Assembly: GCA_018240025.1 (NCBI GenBank) | Contig: JAFEGM010000012.1 | Coordinates: forward strand, 41,811 to 105,810 | From: Verrucomicrobiota bacterium | GTDB taxonomy: Bacteria; Verrucomicrobiota; Verrucomicrobiia; Chthoniobacterales; SZAS-18 | Length of the DNA: 64,000 bases | Reading direction: 5' to 3' | Part shown: positions 26,840 through 36,481 of the stretch, one piece after another | Layout: each line of letters opens with the position of its first letter | Numbering within the stretch: position 1 is the first letter of the stretch | Program-made: the position numbers and the translations under genes | Notes under the pieces: model-generated | Seen by the model: the letters and a program-made list of their open reading frames with translations, nothing else | Told to the model about the DNA's origin: nothing | The model's database searches: none

Positions 26840-27529
26840 ATGAACGCTGAACCACTGACCGTCGCCACCGTCCTCACGGATTGGCTGAGCAAGACAAACG
26901 CCGAACTCGACACCTGCCTGGCAAACTGGGGTGTCGGCGAGATTTACTCCGCCCAAAGATCCGGGGACCTCTGGCAGAATCTGCGGGCCACCGTCCATGA
27001 GCACCAGCTCGCGCCCGGGCGATTCCATGTCTCCATCAGGGAGGCAAACATGCACGACGACCTGCGCGGTGCGGGAACTTTCGGTCGTTACTTGGAAGCG
27101 CTGGAGGCTGATCCTCGCGTTGCAGAGATCAGCGTGGCCAACATCCGCAACCCACGCCTGCGGACCTTCCTCGCGCAAAAGCGCGGCTTCCGCGACGGTG
27201 TGACGCACGCCTTCAAGCGCCCGCGTCCGTTGCTCGAATTCGACGCCCGCTGGAGCAAATACCGCGTCGTTCTTCACACAGACGACGCCCAAATTCTTGA
27301 TCGCGACTCCGGACAGGATCCGCGCTGGATTCGCTTCCGCGCAATGCTCCATGAAGCTTTTCCGGGCTGCCCCGTCAGCGCGGCCGATACGACAGAGCAC
27401 CGCGGTGTGCGTGTCAGTCGCGATGCCGCACTCTTCGAGCGCTGGCTTCCATCGTTCCTCGTCCGGACATTTGACTTAGAATCGATGTGCGACCGGGTGG
27501 AAAAGATCGCGCAATCTTGCGCGCTCTGA
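26840..27529 (+). CDS. Hypothetical protein
   Basis: A 229-residue soluble protein (MNAEPLTVATVLTDWLSKTN...). No domain is recognised. It is rich in charged residues, with two predicted alpha/beta parts (HQLAPGRFHVSIREANM and DARWSKYRVVLHTDDAQILDR). It lies right after the excisionase gene on the opposite strand, with the promoter in 26716-26839. It could be an element-specific regulator or cargo. The codon use looks like that of the surrounding element. Confidence 0.6.
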   Translation: MNAEPLTVATVLTDWLSKTNAELDTCLANWGVGEIYSAQRSGDLWQNLRATVHEHQLAPGRFHVSIREANMHDDLRGAGTFGRYLEALEADPRVAEISVANIRNPRLRTFLAQKRGFRDGVTHAFKRPRPLLEFDARWSKYRVVLHTDDAQILDRDSGQDPRWIRFRAMLHEAFPGCPVSAADTTEHRGVRVSRDAALFERWLPSFLVRTFDLESMCDRVEKIAQSCAL

Positions 27530-27584
27530 CTGGCCCCGGATCGAGCCCACTAGTGCCGGCCGCGCGTAGCATCAGATTTCCATT

Positions 27585-28933
27585 CTAGCGCTTCGCGCTA
27601 CGGCTCGACTCCACCAAGCGCTCCAAACGCTGGCGCTGGGCAGAAGGCGCAAGCATGCGGATGGATTCGAGAGCCGACTCAGGCGCCTGGCGGGCCCAGC
27701 TTCGCAATCGCGGATCCAATTCGGCCCATTCCTGCGACGTGCTGTTGGGGAGACGAGACAACAAGGCGAGTCGGTCTTTCAGGGCGGCAGCAGAATTCAA
27801 ATTGGACATGAGCGCACGGACGAGCAACGCGCGCGCCGGGGTGGGCGGCTGAGAGAGCGCGGTTGCCTCGACCGCAGCAGGATCTCGCGCTGCCATTGTT
27901 GCAGCGGCGATCCAAACCAACCTTAGTCCAAGCTCGCCCGGTGGCTGCCGCAGCGATTCCGTCAACGCTGCTACGGGTTCACGCTTTGCCCAGGCCTGAA
28001 AAAAAGTCGGCAGGTAGGAGGAACGCGCTTCAGCTGGGAGGCTGTCCATCCATCCCCGGATCTCGGGCAAGGCGCCCGCCGGACACCATTCCATCGCGCC
28101 TGAAAAGAGCCGCGTACTCAGCCTGCGCGGTTCAGTCGCGCCTATCGCTTCAACAGCCGCACGGGGCTGACTCACAATGAATTCGCGAAAGACGATCTGT
28201 AGGAGCCGCTCGCGATCAGGCAGTGCTGGATGCACTTGAATCCATCGTGCAGCCTCCGCGGCGGCCGGCCCTTGCGCTCGCCGTAACGCGCCACCGATGG
28301 CCTGGGTGCGGTGGTGGGCCGAGGGAAGGCGCCAGGCTTGCTCGAGAGCATCCGTCATCGAAGCGGCAGCGAACTGGCTGAAAACGGCGTCGAGGCGGAG
28401 GTCGGCGACCTTACTCTGGAGGGCGAATTCCAGCGCGGCTTTCGGATCTCCCGCTCCCAGCAGTGCATCCACCCAGCATACGGCGAGAGCCTCGCGTGCG
28501 TTGGGTTCGGCGGCGGCCAAAAGGGTCTGCACCGCTTCCCGGCCGGACGCGGACAAAACCGAAAAGACGGCCCGCATTGCCGTCGTGTCGCGTCCACCAC
28601 GAGTGGCAGCCAACGTCAGCGCCCGTGCAGGATCAAGCTGGGCAAGGCGACGAAAGGCAAACGGCAGCGTGGGGTCGAAGGAGGCAAACGGCGTGCGGGC
28701 GAGCAGCCTGGCAAGGTCTTCCGTCGGCAGTTGCGCCAGTGCCGGCCAGCCTCCTCGACCTGCGCCCAACGCCCTGCGGCCCGCTCGGTCAGCCAAGACT
28801 CGGCGCCGCCCGCCGCGCCCGCGGCGGAGGAAGCCAGATCCGACGAGTCAGCGGCCGTGGATACACCTCCGCCGAAAACAAGCCCGAGCACTACGGCGAG
28901 GTGCAAAAAAATGGGGGAGCTGCGTGGTTTCAT
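27585..28933 (-). pseudogene. Secreted helical-repeat protein, interrupted by a frameshift
   Basis: The gene starts at 28933 with a signal peptide (MKPRSSPIFLHLAVVLGLVF, then a small AxA-like site) and continues as DLASSAAGAAGGAESWLTERAAG. Near 28740 the sense reading moves to the next frame (AQLPTEDLARLLARTPFASF) and stays open to 27585. Joined, it is about 448 residues of Ala/Leu/Arg-rich helical repeats of 35-40 residues containing DP-x-A-A or EP-x-A-A, similar to its neighbour at 28987-30759. One base too few or too many in a GC-rich run explains the break, so it is a young pseudogene or an assembly error. Role unknown; presumably exported. Confidence 0.6.
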
Positions 28934-28986
28934 CGCGATCGAGCGATCAACAATTTTCAATCTGAACTCATGCGATATGGCAGCGG

Positions 28987-30759
28987 CTATCCTGGATGCA
29001 GTTGGAGCAGCCATGAATCTGCCGCCTCGCGTTCGGAGCGGCTCCAGCCTTGCCAGACTGCATTTTCCCCCGCTCTCCGGACGTCTATCGGGAGTTTTTC
29101 GACGAGGGCACTCGCGGCGGACGCATCGTGCTTCGCGAGTCCCTCCAAAATCGTCAGGCGGATTTGCCTCTGCAACGGTGGCGAGAGTTTTCCTGACCAG
29201 CCCCAAGCGGCGAGAGCGTCCGTGTTCGACCAAGCGAATGCCACCGACTGAGCGGCTTGTTCGGCGACGATGGAACCGGGTGGGAGCCGTGTCGCCCAGG
29301 CAGCCGCGCGGGCGGGCTCGCGCTGCGCCCATCCGAAGGCCACCGAGGAAAAGATCGTGCCAGCTTCGTAGCTACCTTGGCTGAGCCATGCTCCGCTGAT
29401 CCGCTCTAGACGCTCAATCAGGAGGGTGGCAGCCGACTCATGATCCTCCTCCTGCAGTCGCTGGTAGGCGAGGATGGTGATGGCCTGCGTCGCGAAGAGG
29501 TGGTTGGGCAGCCGCATCGACCAAGCCCGCGCAGCGGAGAAATCGAGTTCCGCCATTCGGTTCAGGACGCGTCGTAGCGTCAGATAGTCCGGGAGCGGGT
29601 AGTTGGGACCAAGCGCGTCGAACAAACGCAAGAGGCCGCGCGGGTCGTCGGCCCCTTCCAGCGACCCCTCAACCACCGCCGTCAAATAGCTGCCGAATTT
29701 GGTCTCAGCTGGCACTTGCGACTCGAGCCATGCTTGGGCCTGCGCAGGATCTCGAGCGGCCCAGGTACGCAAGACAGACTGGGTCGAGGGGAACTTCCCT
29801 TGACCGAGGATAGCATCATGCCGCTGCGCTTCAGCCAGCACCGCGCGAGTGTCGCGTCGCTGCCAGCGCTCCCTGAGGCCGAGAAATGCCGACTGACGGT
29901 CTGCGTCCTCAGGCAGCCGGCGCATCCAAGCGAGCGCCGCGTCGAGATCGGACCAAGACCAAAACTCCGCCACGAAACGCAGGCGGTCGGCCGTGGTGGA
30001 ATCGCGGGGTCGGGACGCCAGATAGGCGGCGAGCTGCGCTGGCCGACCGACCGCGCAATTCCAGGCCGCATTGGCCGCAGATTCGGCTCTGGGACGGGAT
30101 TCCGCCCAAGAAAGGGCGGCCGCCGGATCGATCTCGGCCCACACCTCCAGTACCTCGACACTGGCCAGGCGGCGCACCTCGGGATTCGGCAACGATTCGA
30201 TCCGACTCGCTGCGGCGGGGCCGCCGAGACGCAAGGCAAGCTGACGGGTGGCGCGGCGCAACGCGGGCTCGTCGAGCTGGGCGGAGACGGCAGCAACGAG
30301 TTGGTGTTCGGGATCGACTTGGTTCAGAGCGCGGCGAAACGTCGCCACGCAGACGTCTTGCAGCCCGGCTGGCAGCGCGGCGAATGCCCTCTGGGCGGAA
30401 GCGGCATCGAGTTGGCAGAGCACCTCCGAAACGCGTGCGACGAGTCGCTGACGCAACCCGGCGTCCCGAGCCGGCGCTGGGGCAGTGGCGGCTAGTTCGA
30501 GCGCTCGCACGCCGTCGCTGCTGGCCAGCCGCACCAAGGCAACCAGAAGCGCATCTTGCTCCTCAGGGCGTTCGGCTCGGGCGCTGCGCGCGAATTCCGC
30601 CAAACCAGCTGGCGAAAGGCTGCCCAGGCTGACGAGTAAGGCGGCAGTCGGGTCGAGTTGCGACTCGGTAGAGGACGCCGTCCTAGGCTGGACCTGCGCG
30701 CATAGAGCGGTTGGCACGAGTATGACCGCAACCGTGGAGCGCAGGAATTTTCCGGCCAT
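28987..30759 (-). CDS. Secreted helical-repeat protein
   Basis: About 590 residues. The signal peptide MAGKFLRSTVAVILVPTALC is followed by repeats of about 40 residues, each with a W and an Asp-Pro/Glu-Pro pair (WAEIDPAAALSWAESRP, WSDLDAALAWMRRLP, WAARDPAQAQAWLESQ, WAQREPARAAAWATRLP). This gives a HEAT- or TPR-like superhelix. No family name is known to me; such proteins are common in Verrucomicrobia and Planctomycetes. The gene precedes the frameshifted homologue by 53 bases, so the two are tandem copies in one operon. The ATG at 30759 is preferred because it begins the signal peptide; the frame extends to 30804. Confidence 0.75.
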   Translation of the reverse strand: MAGKFLRSTVAVILVPTALCAQVQPRTASSTESQLDPTAALLVSLGSLSPAGLAEFARSARAERPEEQDALLVALVRLASSDGVRALELAATAPAPARDAGLRQRLVARVSEVLCQLDAASAQRAFAALPAGLQDVCVATFRRALNQVDPEHQLVAAVSAQLDEPALRRATRQLALRLGGPAAASRIESLPNPEVRRLASVEVLEVWAEIDPAAALSWAESRPRAESAANAAWNCAVGRPAQLAAYLASRPRDSTTADRLRFVAEFWSWSDLDAALAWMRRLPEDADRQSAFLGLRERWQRRDTRAVLAEAQRHDAILGQGKFPSTQSVLRTWAARDPAQAQAWLESQVPAETKFGSYLTAVVEGSLEGADDPRGLLRLFDALGPNYPLPDYLTLRRVLNRMAELDFSAARAWSMRLPNHLFATQAITILAYQRLQEEDHESAATLLIERLERISGAWLSQGSYEAGTIFSSVAFGWAQREPARAAAWATRLPPGSIVAEQAAQSVAFAWSNTDALAAWGWSGKLSPPLQRQIRLTILEGLAKHDASAASALVEKLPIDVRRAGENAVWQGWSRSEREAADSWLLQLHPG

Positions 30760-31257
30760 CGAACGAAGAGCAACGCACCACCTGGCCACGCTCGCCAGTG
30801 CCAACCGAAGGTATCAGCATCCGGCAGCGACACTCCACGCCGACTCCATTGGGCAGGCGGGTTCCTCCAACAGTTCGCCTTGCGCCGCGCCGCTCGGTCC
30901 GCGTGGCTGAAAAGTCAGTCTCCCTAGCAGGCAGGGGAAGACCATCCTACCACTGTCGCGCCGCACGACACTTGGAGCCGATCTCCCGATAGTCTTGCCA
31001 TCCCGGACGGTGGTATTCGCCACATCTTTACACCGGTTTCGAGCTGTACTGCCATGCTGAGGCTTCGTGTGCATCAAGCGGAAATCCGGCATAACTCGCT
31101 GCGCTCGGCCTTCGGCACTTATTCCGGTTACCGCTTGACCCACGCTTCGCTCTCAGCGGGAGGTTCTTATCGATTCTTCGTGAAGAAGAATCGCGCCTTG
31201 CCTGCGATTTCAGATACTTGAAGCGGCAGACTGAACGGCGATCTGGCGCGCGCAGAA
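30760..31257. other. Spacer with a perfect 9-bp hairpin
   Basis: No credible gene is seen in about 500 bases. Bases 31171-31193 form a perfect hairpin, CGATTCTTC and GAAGAATCG around a GTGAA loop. It lacks a T-tract on either side and so is not a classic terminator. It sits just after the stop of the phosphoesterase gene (on the minus strand) and could mark the end of that operon. Confidence 0.6.
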
Positions 31258-32103
31258 TTAGCTCGGGAAGCGTCCAATCTCGACCAACCGGGCGCCGTCC
31301 CACTCGAAACAGCTCGCCCAACCACTTTCGATCTGATTGGGCCGAACGGAAAGAATGTTGAGGGCACGAACCTGAGTTTCGCCGACCGTGAAGGCATCGG
31401 CAAAATGCCAATGCCCGCAGCAATGAAATTCCGGCATTAGCGCTTCCAGCACGGCCCGTTCTGGCCGATCCTCGTGAAGCACGGCGGCGCTTCGCGGCCA
31501 GGTTGGCCAGTCGTGCGTGAGGAGAAGATGCGGTCGTGCCTCGAGCGCAGCAACCAAGTCCAATTCCTCCTGCTTGAAGTAGGTGAGTCGCCTCAATGAA
31601 AGCTGCCCCAACCGAGCCAGCGCGACCATCTCACTCCAATTGTTCGGCTTCGGTGCGCTCCGCGAACGCGCGTCCTGTTCGCTCACAAATCTCAAATGGT
31701 CGGCGTGGTAAATGCCGGAGAGCCCGATCACCCGCAGGCCGGGCAGGCCGTGCGCAAGCTCTCCGGCATTCGTGTAGGTCAGCTTATGTCCGAATGCCTC
31801 CGGCGAGAACTCACGCAACTTGTGGAATGGCTCATGATTCCCGCCGATACAGGCGAGACGCCAACGCCAGCGGCTCCAGGCCTCGCGAATCACTGGCGTA
31901 CGCTCCGGGTGCCGATGGTGCTTTGGGCCGCTCAGCCATTTCCAATCTGCTTCTTCGAGAAAAAGGCCAAAGTCGCCGACGGAGAAGATCTGGCTGATCG
32001 GCCGATTCAGTTCGCTTTCGAGCCGCTCGAGCGAATCGACCGCCAATGCAATGTCCGCGTGGACATCACCAATGACGACGAAAAGCTGCGGCTTCGCGTT
32101 CAT
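31258..32103 (-). CDS. Calcineurin-like metallophosphoesterase
   Basis: A 281-residue enzyme. The metal-binding motifs are in order: GDVHAD near residue 11, VGDFG near 40, GGNHE near 86, then LTHDW near 203 and GHWHF near 234. This resembles lariat-debranching-like and Mre11-like phosphoesterases in motif spacing. There is no signal peptide. Substrate unknown: nucleic acid, nucleotide or phosphoprotein. It lies 120 bases downstream of the TIR-ORF6C gene on the same strand, which suggests co-transcription and possibly a joint defence function (inference). The ATG at 32103 (MNAKPQLFVVIGDVH) is used. Confidence 0.85.
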   Translation of the reverse strand: MNAKPQLFVVIGDVHADIALAVDSLERLESELNRPISQIFSVGDFGLFLEEADWKWLSGPKHHRHPERTPVIREAWSRWRWRLACIGGNHEPFHKLREFSPEAFGHKLTYTNAGELAHGLPGLRVIGLSGIYHADHLRFVSEQDARSRSAPKPNNWSEMVALARLGQLSLRRLTYFKQEELDLVAALEARPHLLLTHDWPTWPRSAAVLHEDRPERAVLEALMPEFHCCGHWHFADAFTVGETQVRALNILSVRPNQIESGWASCFEWDGARLVEIGRFPS

Positions 32104-32223
32104 TCGGTTGGTTCGCCCACCGCGATGCGTACGATGCACCCTTGGGTTGTATTTGCGACGACCCCAATTTGTAATCCGCGCCACGGTTCTGCAAGCGTTC
32201 CTCGATACTGGCGACTGAAGCGA

Positions 32224-33219
32224 CTACGCATTGCCCGCAAGCCGGCGAACTAGTCCAGCAAGTTTCTCAAGATTCTGCTCACCTAGCTCCTTCAACGACT
32301 GGATCGGCTTCCTCATCTCCAGCTTTTCGAATGCAAACCGATAAAGTTGGGATTTGTCCCAACCCAACTTCCGAAGACAACCGTAGATGATGGCATAGTG
32401 ATCTTCGCGCCAAGCCTTGTTGCTCGTCCGGCGGAGACGGGAGCGATTCATCGCTTTCTGCTGCTTGATCCAAGCAATCGCATCATCGAAGCGGGCCGCG
32501 TCGAGGCGTGCATATGATGCAATCTCGAATTGGTCTTTGAAGCGGTTCATCCACGCGCCGTATGTTGATCCTCGTCCCGCCTTTTCGTCGCGCTCACCCA
32601 GCTCGTTTAAGCGCTGCCGAATCTCGGCGGCTTGTGCTTCTGTAATGTGGTGCGGCTCGCGCGGTATTACCGGCCGGACGACTTCCTTCTTGTTCACGTT
32701 GAGGTCGCCAGCCGCTTGGAAAACGTCTCGTCCGGCATTCGCAGTTTGCTGGACGGATTTCGGCTTGGAATTCTGGGGCTTCTTCCGCACCGGTTTTAGT
32801 GCCCCGTTTGTCAGCCCCCCTACGGATCCGCCATCAAGCTGATCGAGAATTCGCTGACGCGCGCTTTCAATGTCGAGGCCAACAATGTCGACATACACGA
32901 CCTGCTGGAGTAGGCCGGTCAATTCGCATGGCTTCACTCGAATCGTCACGAGACGTCGCTGCGCCCCCGTGGGATCTCCGGCAAACGCAGCCGCCCATTC
33001 GGGCTGCGTGTAGCTCGATTTGAGATAGTCCGCCGACAAGACTGCGATCGTGCGCCGCGACTCCTTCGCCGCACGATCCATCTCGAGAACAAAGTTCGAG
33101 CCCACAGAAAAATCTGGGTCCTGCATTACGACCGAATGCCCGGCGTCCTCGAGCCAACCTCGGATCGTGATTGCGTAACTCCGATCGGATTTGGTGTAGC
33201 TGATGAAAAAGTCCTTCAT
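32224..33219 (-). CDS. TIR domain - ORF6C domain fusion
   Basis: A 331-residue protein. Residues 1-125 are a TIR domain: MKDFFISYTKSDRSYAITI, then SNFVLEMDRAAKESRRTIAVLS with Glu46 in the expected NADase catalytic position. Residues about 155-178 form a linker with the peptide AGRDVFQAAGDLNVN, which resembles short amyloid-forming signalling motifs. Residues about 189-265 match the ORF6C domain of phage antirepressors (HITEAQAAEIRQRLNELG, FKDQFEIASYARLDAARFDDAI). The last 70 residues are an unrecognised helical part. TIR enzymes in bacteria consume NAD or make signal nucleotides on phage sensing. A fusion to a phage-type ORF6C domain could make a sensor of phage repressor circuits, which is speculation. 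Confidence 0.82.
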   Translation of the reverse strand: MKDFFISYTKSDRSYAITIRGWLEDAGHSVVMQDPDFSVGSNFVLEMDRAAKESRRTIAVLSADYLKSSYTQPEWAAAFAGDPTGAQRRLVTIRVKPCELTGLLQQVVYVDIVGLDIESARQRILDQLDGGSVGGLTNGALKPVRKKPQNSKPKSVQQTANAGRDVFQAAGDLNVNKKEVVRPVIPREPHHITEAQAAEIRQRLNELGERDEKAGRGSTYGAWMNRFKDQFEIASYARLDAARFDDAIAWIKQQKAMNRSRLRRTSNKAWREDHYAIIYGCLRKLGWDKSQLYRFAFEKLEMRKPIQSLKELGEQNLEKLAGLVRRLAGNA

Positions 33220-33285
33220 ACGCGTCTGGAGAGCTTACCAGCACATCCCCGGTTGGAGAAGACGTCGACTCGCAGGAGTTCTAGG

Positions 33286-33582
33286 TCAGGTTTCGGCATC
33301 GAGCACTTGAATCTTACGCACGGCGACACACAGATCGCTGCCGCACCGAATCAGCTTCAACTCGGCCGCGAGGAGGTGCTCGAAAACGACGCCCAAGCCC
33401 TCCCCATCGACTACAACGGAGGACACTCCGAACTGGAGCACGAGGTTCGCTCCGCGACCGCGGAGCGTGGCTTTCGCAAGCGTGTGGAGCGGGAGCGCTA
33501 CGCTTTCTGCGGACTCGAAAACTACAAAGCCGCTTGGGCCGTGACGATGGAGCTCAAATGGAACGATTGAGGATTCTGGCAT
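33286..33582 (-). CDS. Small hypothetical protein downstream of the relaxase
   Basis: A 98-residue protein (MPESSIVPFELHRHGPSGFV...). Mostly beta structure is predicted, with alternating hydrophobic residues (FVVFESAESVALPLHTL, VLQFGVSSVVVDG). No family is recognised. It starts four bases after the relaxase stop, so it is probably translated with it. Perhaps an accessory transfer or stability factor. Confidence 0.6.
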   Translation of the reverse strand: MPESSIVPFELHRHGPSGFVVFESAESVALPLHTLAKATLRGRGANLVLQFGVSSVVVDGEGLGVVFEHLLAAELKLIRCGSDLCVAVRKIQVLDAET

Positions 33583-33586
33583 GGGG

Positions 33587-36388
33587 TTATCGGTGGAGGT
33601 CAGGAATCGAGCTAAGATTGCGTTCCGCGCCGATCGACCCGTGGACTCGACGCCACCACGACGACAGGCGCCCAAGGGTCCGAGTCCACCAGGCCGGCAT
33701 GGGGGCGCGACCTATGGACGACGTATTGCGGGAAGGTCGATGAGGACTTCCGCCGCGCTCACGAACGCCCGCGGAGATAGAGCGCGCGCCGCCGGCGTTC
33801 AGGGCATCCAGAGCGGCTTCCCTATCGCCCGCGGGAAGCCGCTTCAAGATCCCCGCCTTCGAAGGGGCGTGCAGCAGGACCGAAAGGCGCCCGCGAGAGC
33901 AGGCCACGTAGGCGCTTTTCGCATCGAGCCGCTCCGCGGCGACGACAACATGATCAGCGGTTCGACTCTGCGATTTGTGGCTCGTGACCACGAATCCGTG
34001 CGTGAATTGGCGGAATCGGCGCAGGTCGACTGTGCGGCCATCTGTTGAACGGAGGGTCTCGCCCTCGATCGCCGCAACCGTCAGCACCTCGCCGTTGCGA
34101 AGGTCTTGAGACTTATCGTTGCTGCGCAGGAGCAGTCGGTCGCCGAGGCAAACTTCAAGGAGGCTCGGCTTCGCGACTTCGAATCGGTCCCTTTTCAAGT
34201 CGAGTTTGAATTCCGTCCGCTGCGTCGAAACGAACACCCGGCCGTCCTCAACCCTGCTGACTCGAAGCGTTGCTCCCTTGGCTATCCCATCGCGCGGCTT
34301 CTCGAAGGTCACGTGCAATCCTTCGCGATAGTTGGCTGCGCAACGTTTCTCGGCGCGCGTCCATGGAAGCGGCTCCTCAACCATGACCTCGCGGCCGGCT
34401 GTCAGCGCCCCGCGACGCTTCAACTCCGCCCGTAGCGATGCTGTCAGCGCCTCGTTCTCCGCCCACGTGGGCGTCACCGCGATGACACGGTCCAACCGAG
34501 TGCCCCCTTCGGCCAGCCGCAAGACCGTTGCTGCGGCCGCGTGGAGGTAGTCGAGACCGTTCTCACGAATCCACCCGAGCGCATCGAGGCGATCAAGTCC
34601 TTCGCGGACACCACCCGAAGCCATCAGCTCAATTGCCCGCCGGTATGCAGCAACTTCCTGCCTCCGGATCGCATTCAAATCGACCAGATGGAGCCCTGAG
34701 TGGCTTTCCAGCACGCGCAGGAAGTCGCCAGCTTCGACAGAAGTATGCTGGCGAGAATCGCCGACGAATAGCACTCGTGCATTCCAGCGCTCCGCGACCT
34801 GCAGGAGTTCGGCTCCATCGCGATTCGAGGCGAGTCCGGCCTCGTCCACCACGATCACCGAACTCTCCATCCGCTCATCGCCCGACGGAGCGATATTGTT
34901 GAGGAAATCGCGCACCGTGGTGGCGCTGGCGATGCCTTCTCTTCGCATGGTCTCAGCGGCCGAAGTCGTCGGCGTGCAATGCCAGGCATCGAGTCCGGCC
35001 GACTCGAAAGCGGCATTAAGCGCTTTCAGAACTGTGGTCTTGCCGACACCGGCGGCACCGCGCAGACAGACTACCTGATCACGCGATCCGAGCACCTGCT
35101 CAACCGCGCTGCGTTGCTCCGGCGAAAGCGACTTGAGCGTTCCCTCCTGCGGGACTCCGAGGGCAGCGCGCGTGCCGCGTGTTCGATCCACAAACGCGAC
35201 TGACCACCGCTCGCGCGCAATACCCTCTTCCGTAGCGAAGGAGCGGTGCAGCCAATCGCCTTCCTTCAAGGGCACAAGCTTCGACCTCGCCGCGCGCGCC
35301 AGGAGCTTGGCGTGATCGATGGAGCCGAGCGCGTTGTTCAGAGCTTCGGCCATGACCTCGTGGCCCCCCACGACACTCCTCCGCTCAAAGAGATGGGCAG
35401 CTGCGTGGGCCAGTGCCTCGGCTTCGCGCGCGTTGTCACCAATCCCGGGCCCGAGCCGAGCACGTTCCAAAGCGGCCTCTCGGCGCGCAGACAAGGATCT
35501 ACGCTCCACGAGTGACAGCTCGCCCAATTGGCGCTGGAGCACTTCCGGAGTGGTGATCTCCGCCAGCTTCGCATCCCGCGTTTCCAACGTAATGGCGTGG
35601 ATTTCGGCGGTCGTGGGGCTCCGGCCAGTGCGAGCTTCGAATGCATCTATGCCTGCCTCGATCTCCCTGCGCCGCTTGGAAAATCGCTCCCGGACTTCGG
35701 ACGAAACCCCCACGATTTCGAACCCGGTAATCGAGCCACGTTGGTCGTGGGCCGGCTCGACTTCGTATCCGAGCGCGCGGCAGGCACGTGCCATTGCATT
35801 CTGGTAGCTCTTACCGGCGAAACGAATCGCCGCCAGCATCTCGAATTCGGTCAAAGCTCGCCACGAGCTCGTAGCCGCGTCCCAGGTCGCATTCGCGACG
35901 ACAAAATGGGTGTGGACCTGCGGGTCCAGCGCTCGCGAGGCGGTATGGCGAAAGCAGGCGGCGGCGACATTGCCCGTCAGTCGCTGACTCCGCACTGTCG
36001 CGGAGTTCGCCTGGCAGGCCGCGAATCGTTCCAATTCGGCGAATGCAAACTTCGCAGCGCAGTCGTGGGCCTCCAGCAAACGCGTATCGCCCAATGTCAC
36101 CGCCATGATCGAGACGGACTTCTGTGCGCTGCATTGGAAGTCGAAAAAGCAGACGCGGGCCGCGCGGTCCCTGGGTGTGAGCCTGGTGCCATCGCCCGGG
36201 TGACGGTTGTTGCGGAGGGCTTCGAAGGCCTCGTCGCCAGCCGCGATCTCGCCTCGAAGTCCCAGTCGCTCCGCGCCCCTGCCCGTCCAGCGCCCGCAAA
36301 CTGACTCGTGCTCGGAATAGTAGTCGTTCGCGCTCAGATGAGCGCTCAGGTATGTCGAACCGTCGCGGATCTTTGCCATCGTGAACAT
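33587..36388 (-). CDS. MobF-family relaxase with helicase domain (TrwC/TraI-like)
   Basis: A 933-residue conjugative relaxase. The N-terminus MFTMAKIRDGSTYLSAHLSA is followed by DYY (Y23, Y24), and Y13 is a further candidate catalytic tyrosine. The three-histidine metal site FRHTASRALDPQVHTHFVV (H148, H159, H161) is complete. A TrwC-type helicase follows from about residue 420: Walker A RGAAGVGKTT at 443-452, Walker B VIVDEAG, and C-terminal THKSQSRTADHVVVA. It would nick oriT and unwind the transferred strand. The ATG at 36388 has AGAGG upstream, and the frame beyond it is made of TCGAA repeats. It is smaller than plasmid TraI but similar to TrwC. The operon continues with the 98-residue protein. 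Confidence 0.95.
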   Translation of the reverse strand: MFTMAKIRDGSTYLSAHLSANDYYSEHESVCGRWTGRGAERLGLRGEIAAGDEAFEALRNNRHPGDGTRLTPRDRAARVCFFDFQCSAQKSVSIMAVTLGDTRLLEAHDCAAKFAFAELERFAACQANSATVRSQRLTGNVAAACFRHTASRALDPQVHTHFVVANATWDAATSSWRALTEFEMLAAIRFAGKSYQNAMARACRALGYEVEPAHDQRGSITGFEIVGVSSEVRERFSKRRREIEAGIDAFEARTGRSPTTAEIHAITLETRDAKLAEITTPEVLQRQLGELSLVERRSLSARREAALERARLGPGIGDNAREAEALAHAAAHLFERRSVVGGHEVMAEALNNALGSIDHAKLLARAARSKLVPLKEGDWLHRSFATEEGIARERWSVAFVDRTRGTRAALGVPQEGTLKSLSPEQRSAVEQVLGSRDQVVCLRGAAGVGKTTVLKALNAAFESAGLDAWHCTPTTSAAETMRREGIASATTVRDFLNNIAPSGDERMESSVIVVDEAGLASNRDGAELLQVAERWNARVLFVGDSRQHTSVEAGDFLRVLESHSGLHLVDLNAIRRQEVAAYRRAIELMASGGVREGLDRLDALGWIRENGLDYLHAAAATVLRLAEGGTRLDRVIAVTPTWAENEALTASLRAELKRRGALTAGREVMVEEPLPWTRAEKRCAANYREGLHVTFEKPRDGIAKGATLRVSRVEDGRVFVSTQRTEFKLDLKRDRFEVAKPSLLEVCLGDRLLLRSNDKSQDLRNGEVLTVAAIEGETLRSTDGRTVDLRRFRQFTHGFVVTSHKSQSRTADHVVVAAERLDAKSAYVACSRGRLSVLLHAPSKAGILKRLPAGDREAALDALNAGGARSISAGVRERGGSPHRPSRNTSSIGRAPMPAWWTRTLGRLSSWWRRVHGSIGAERNLSSIPDLHR

Positions 36389-36453
36389 GGGCTCTTCCCT
36401 CTGAGCCGTCGTCAACCGCGCGGGCGGGCCAGGAATTTCGAGACGCAATATGT

Positions 36454-36470
36454 CTATCGCGAATCGATAG
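36454..36470. promoter_or_regulatory. CTATCG inverted repeat upstream of the relaxase
   Basis: CTATCG and CGATAG form a perfect 6-bp inverted repeat with a 5-base spacer, 66 bases before the relaxase start. The same half-sites recur in a longer palindrome upstream of the ParA-like gene (see 39974-40023), so both may bind one regulator. Confidence 0.55.
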
Positions 36471-36481
36471 CTGCCCGGGGC

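Noticed and set aside
30814..31143. 109-residue leftward frame in the spacer
   Set aside because: No domain, no supporting start and mixed codon use.
31171..31193. Perfect hairpin as a rho-independent terminator
   Set aside because: No T-tract follows on either strand; kept only as an inverted repeat.
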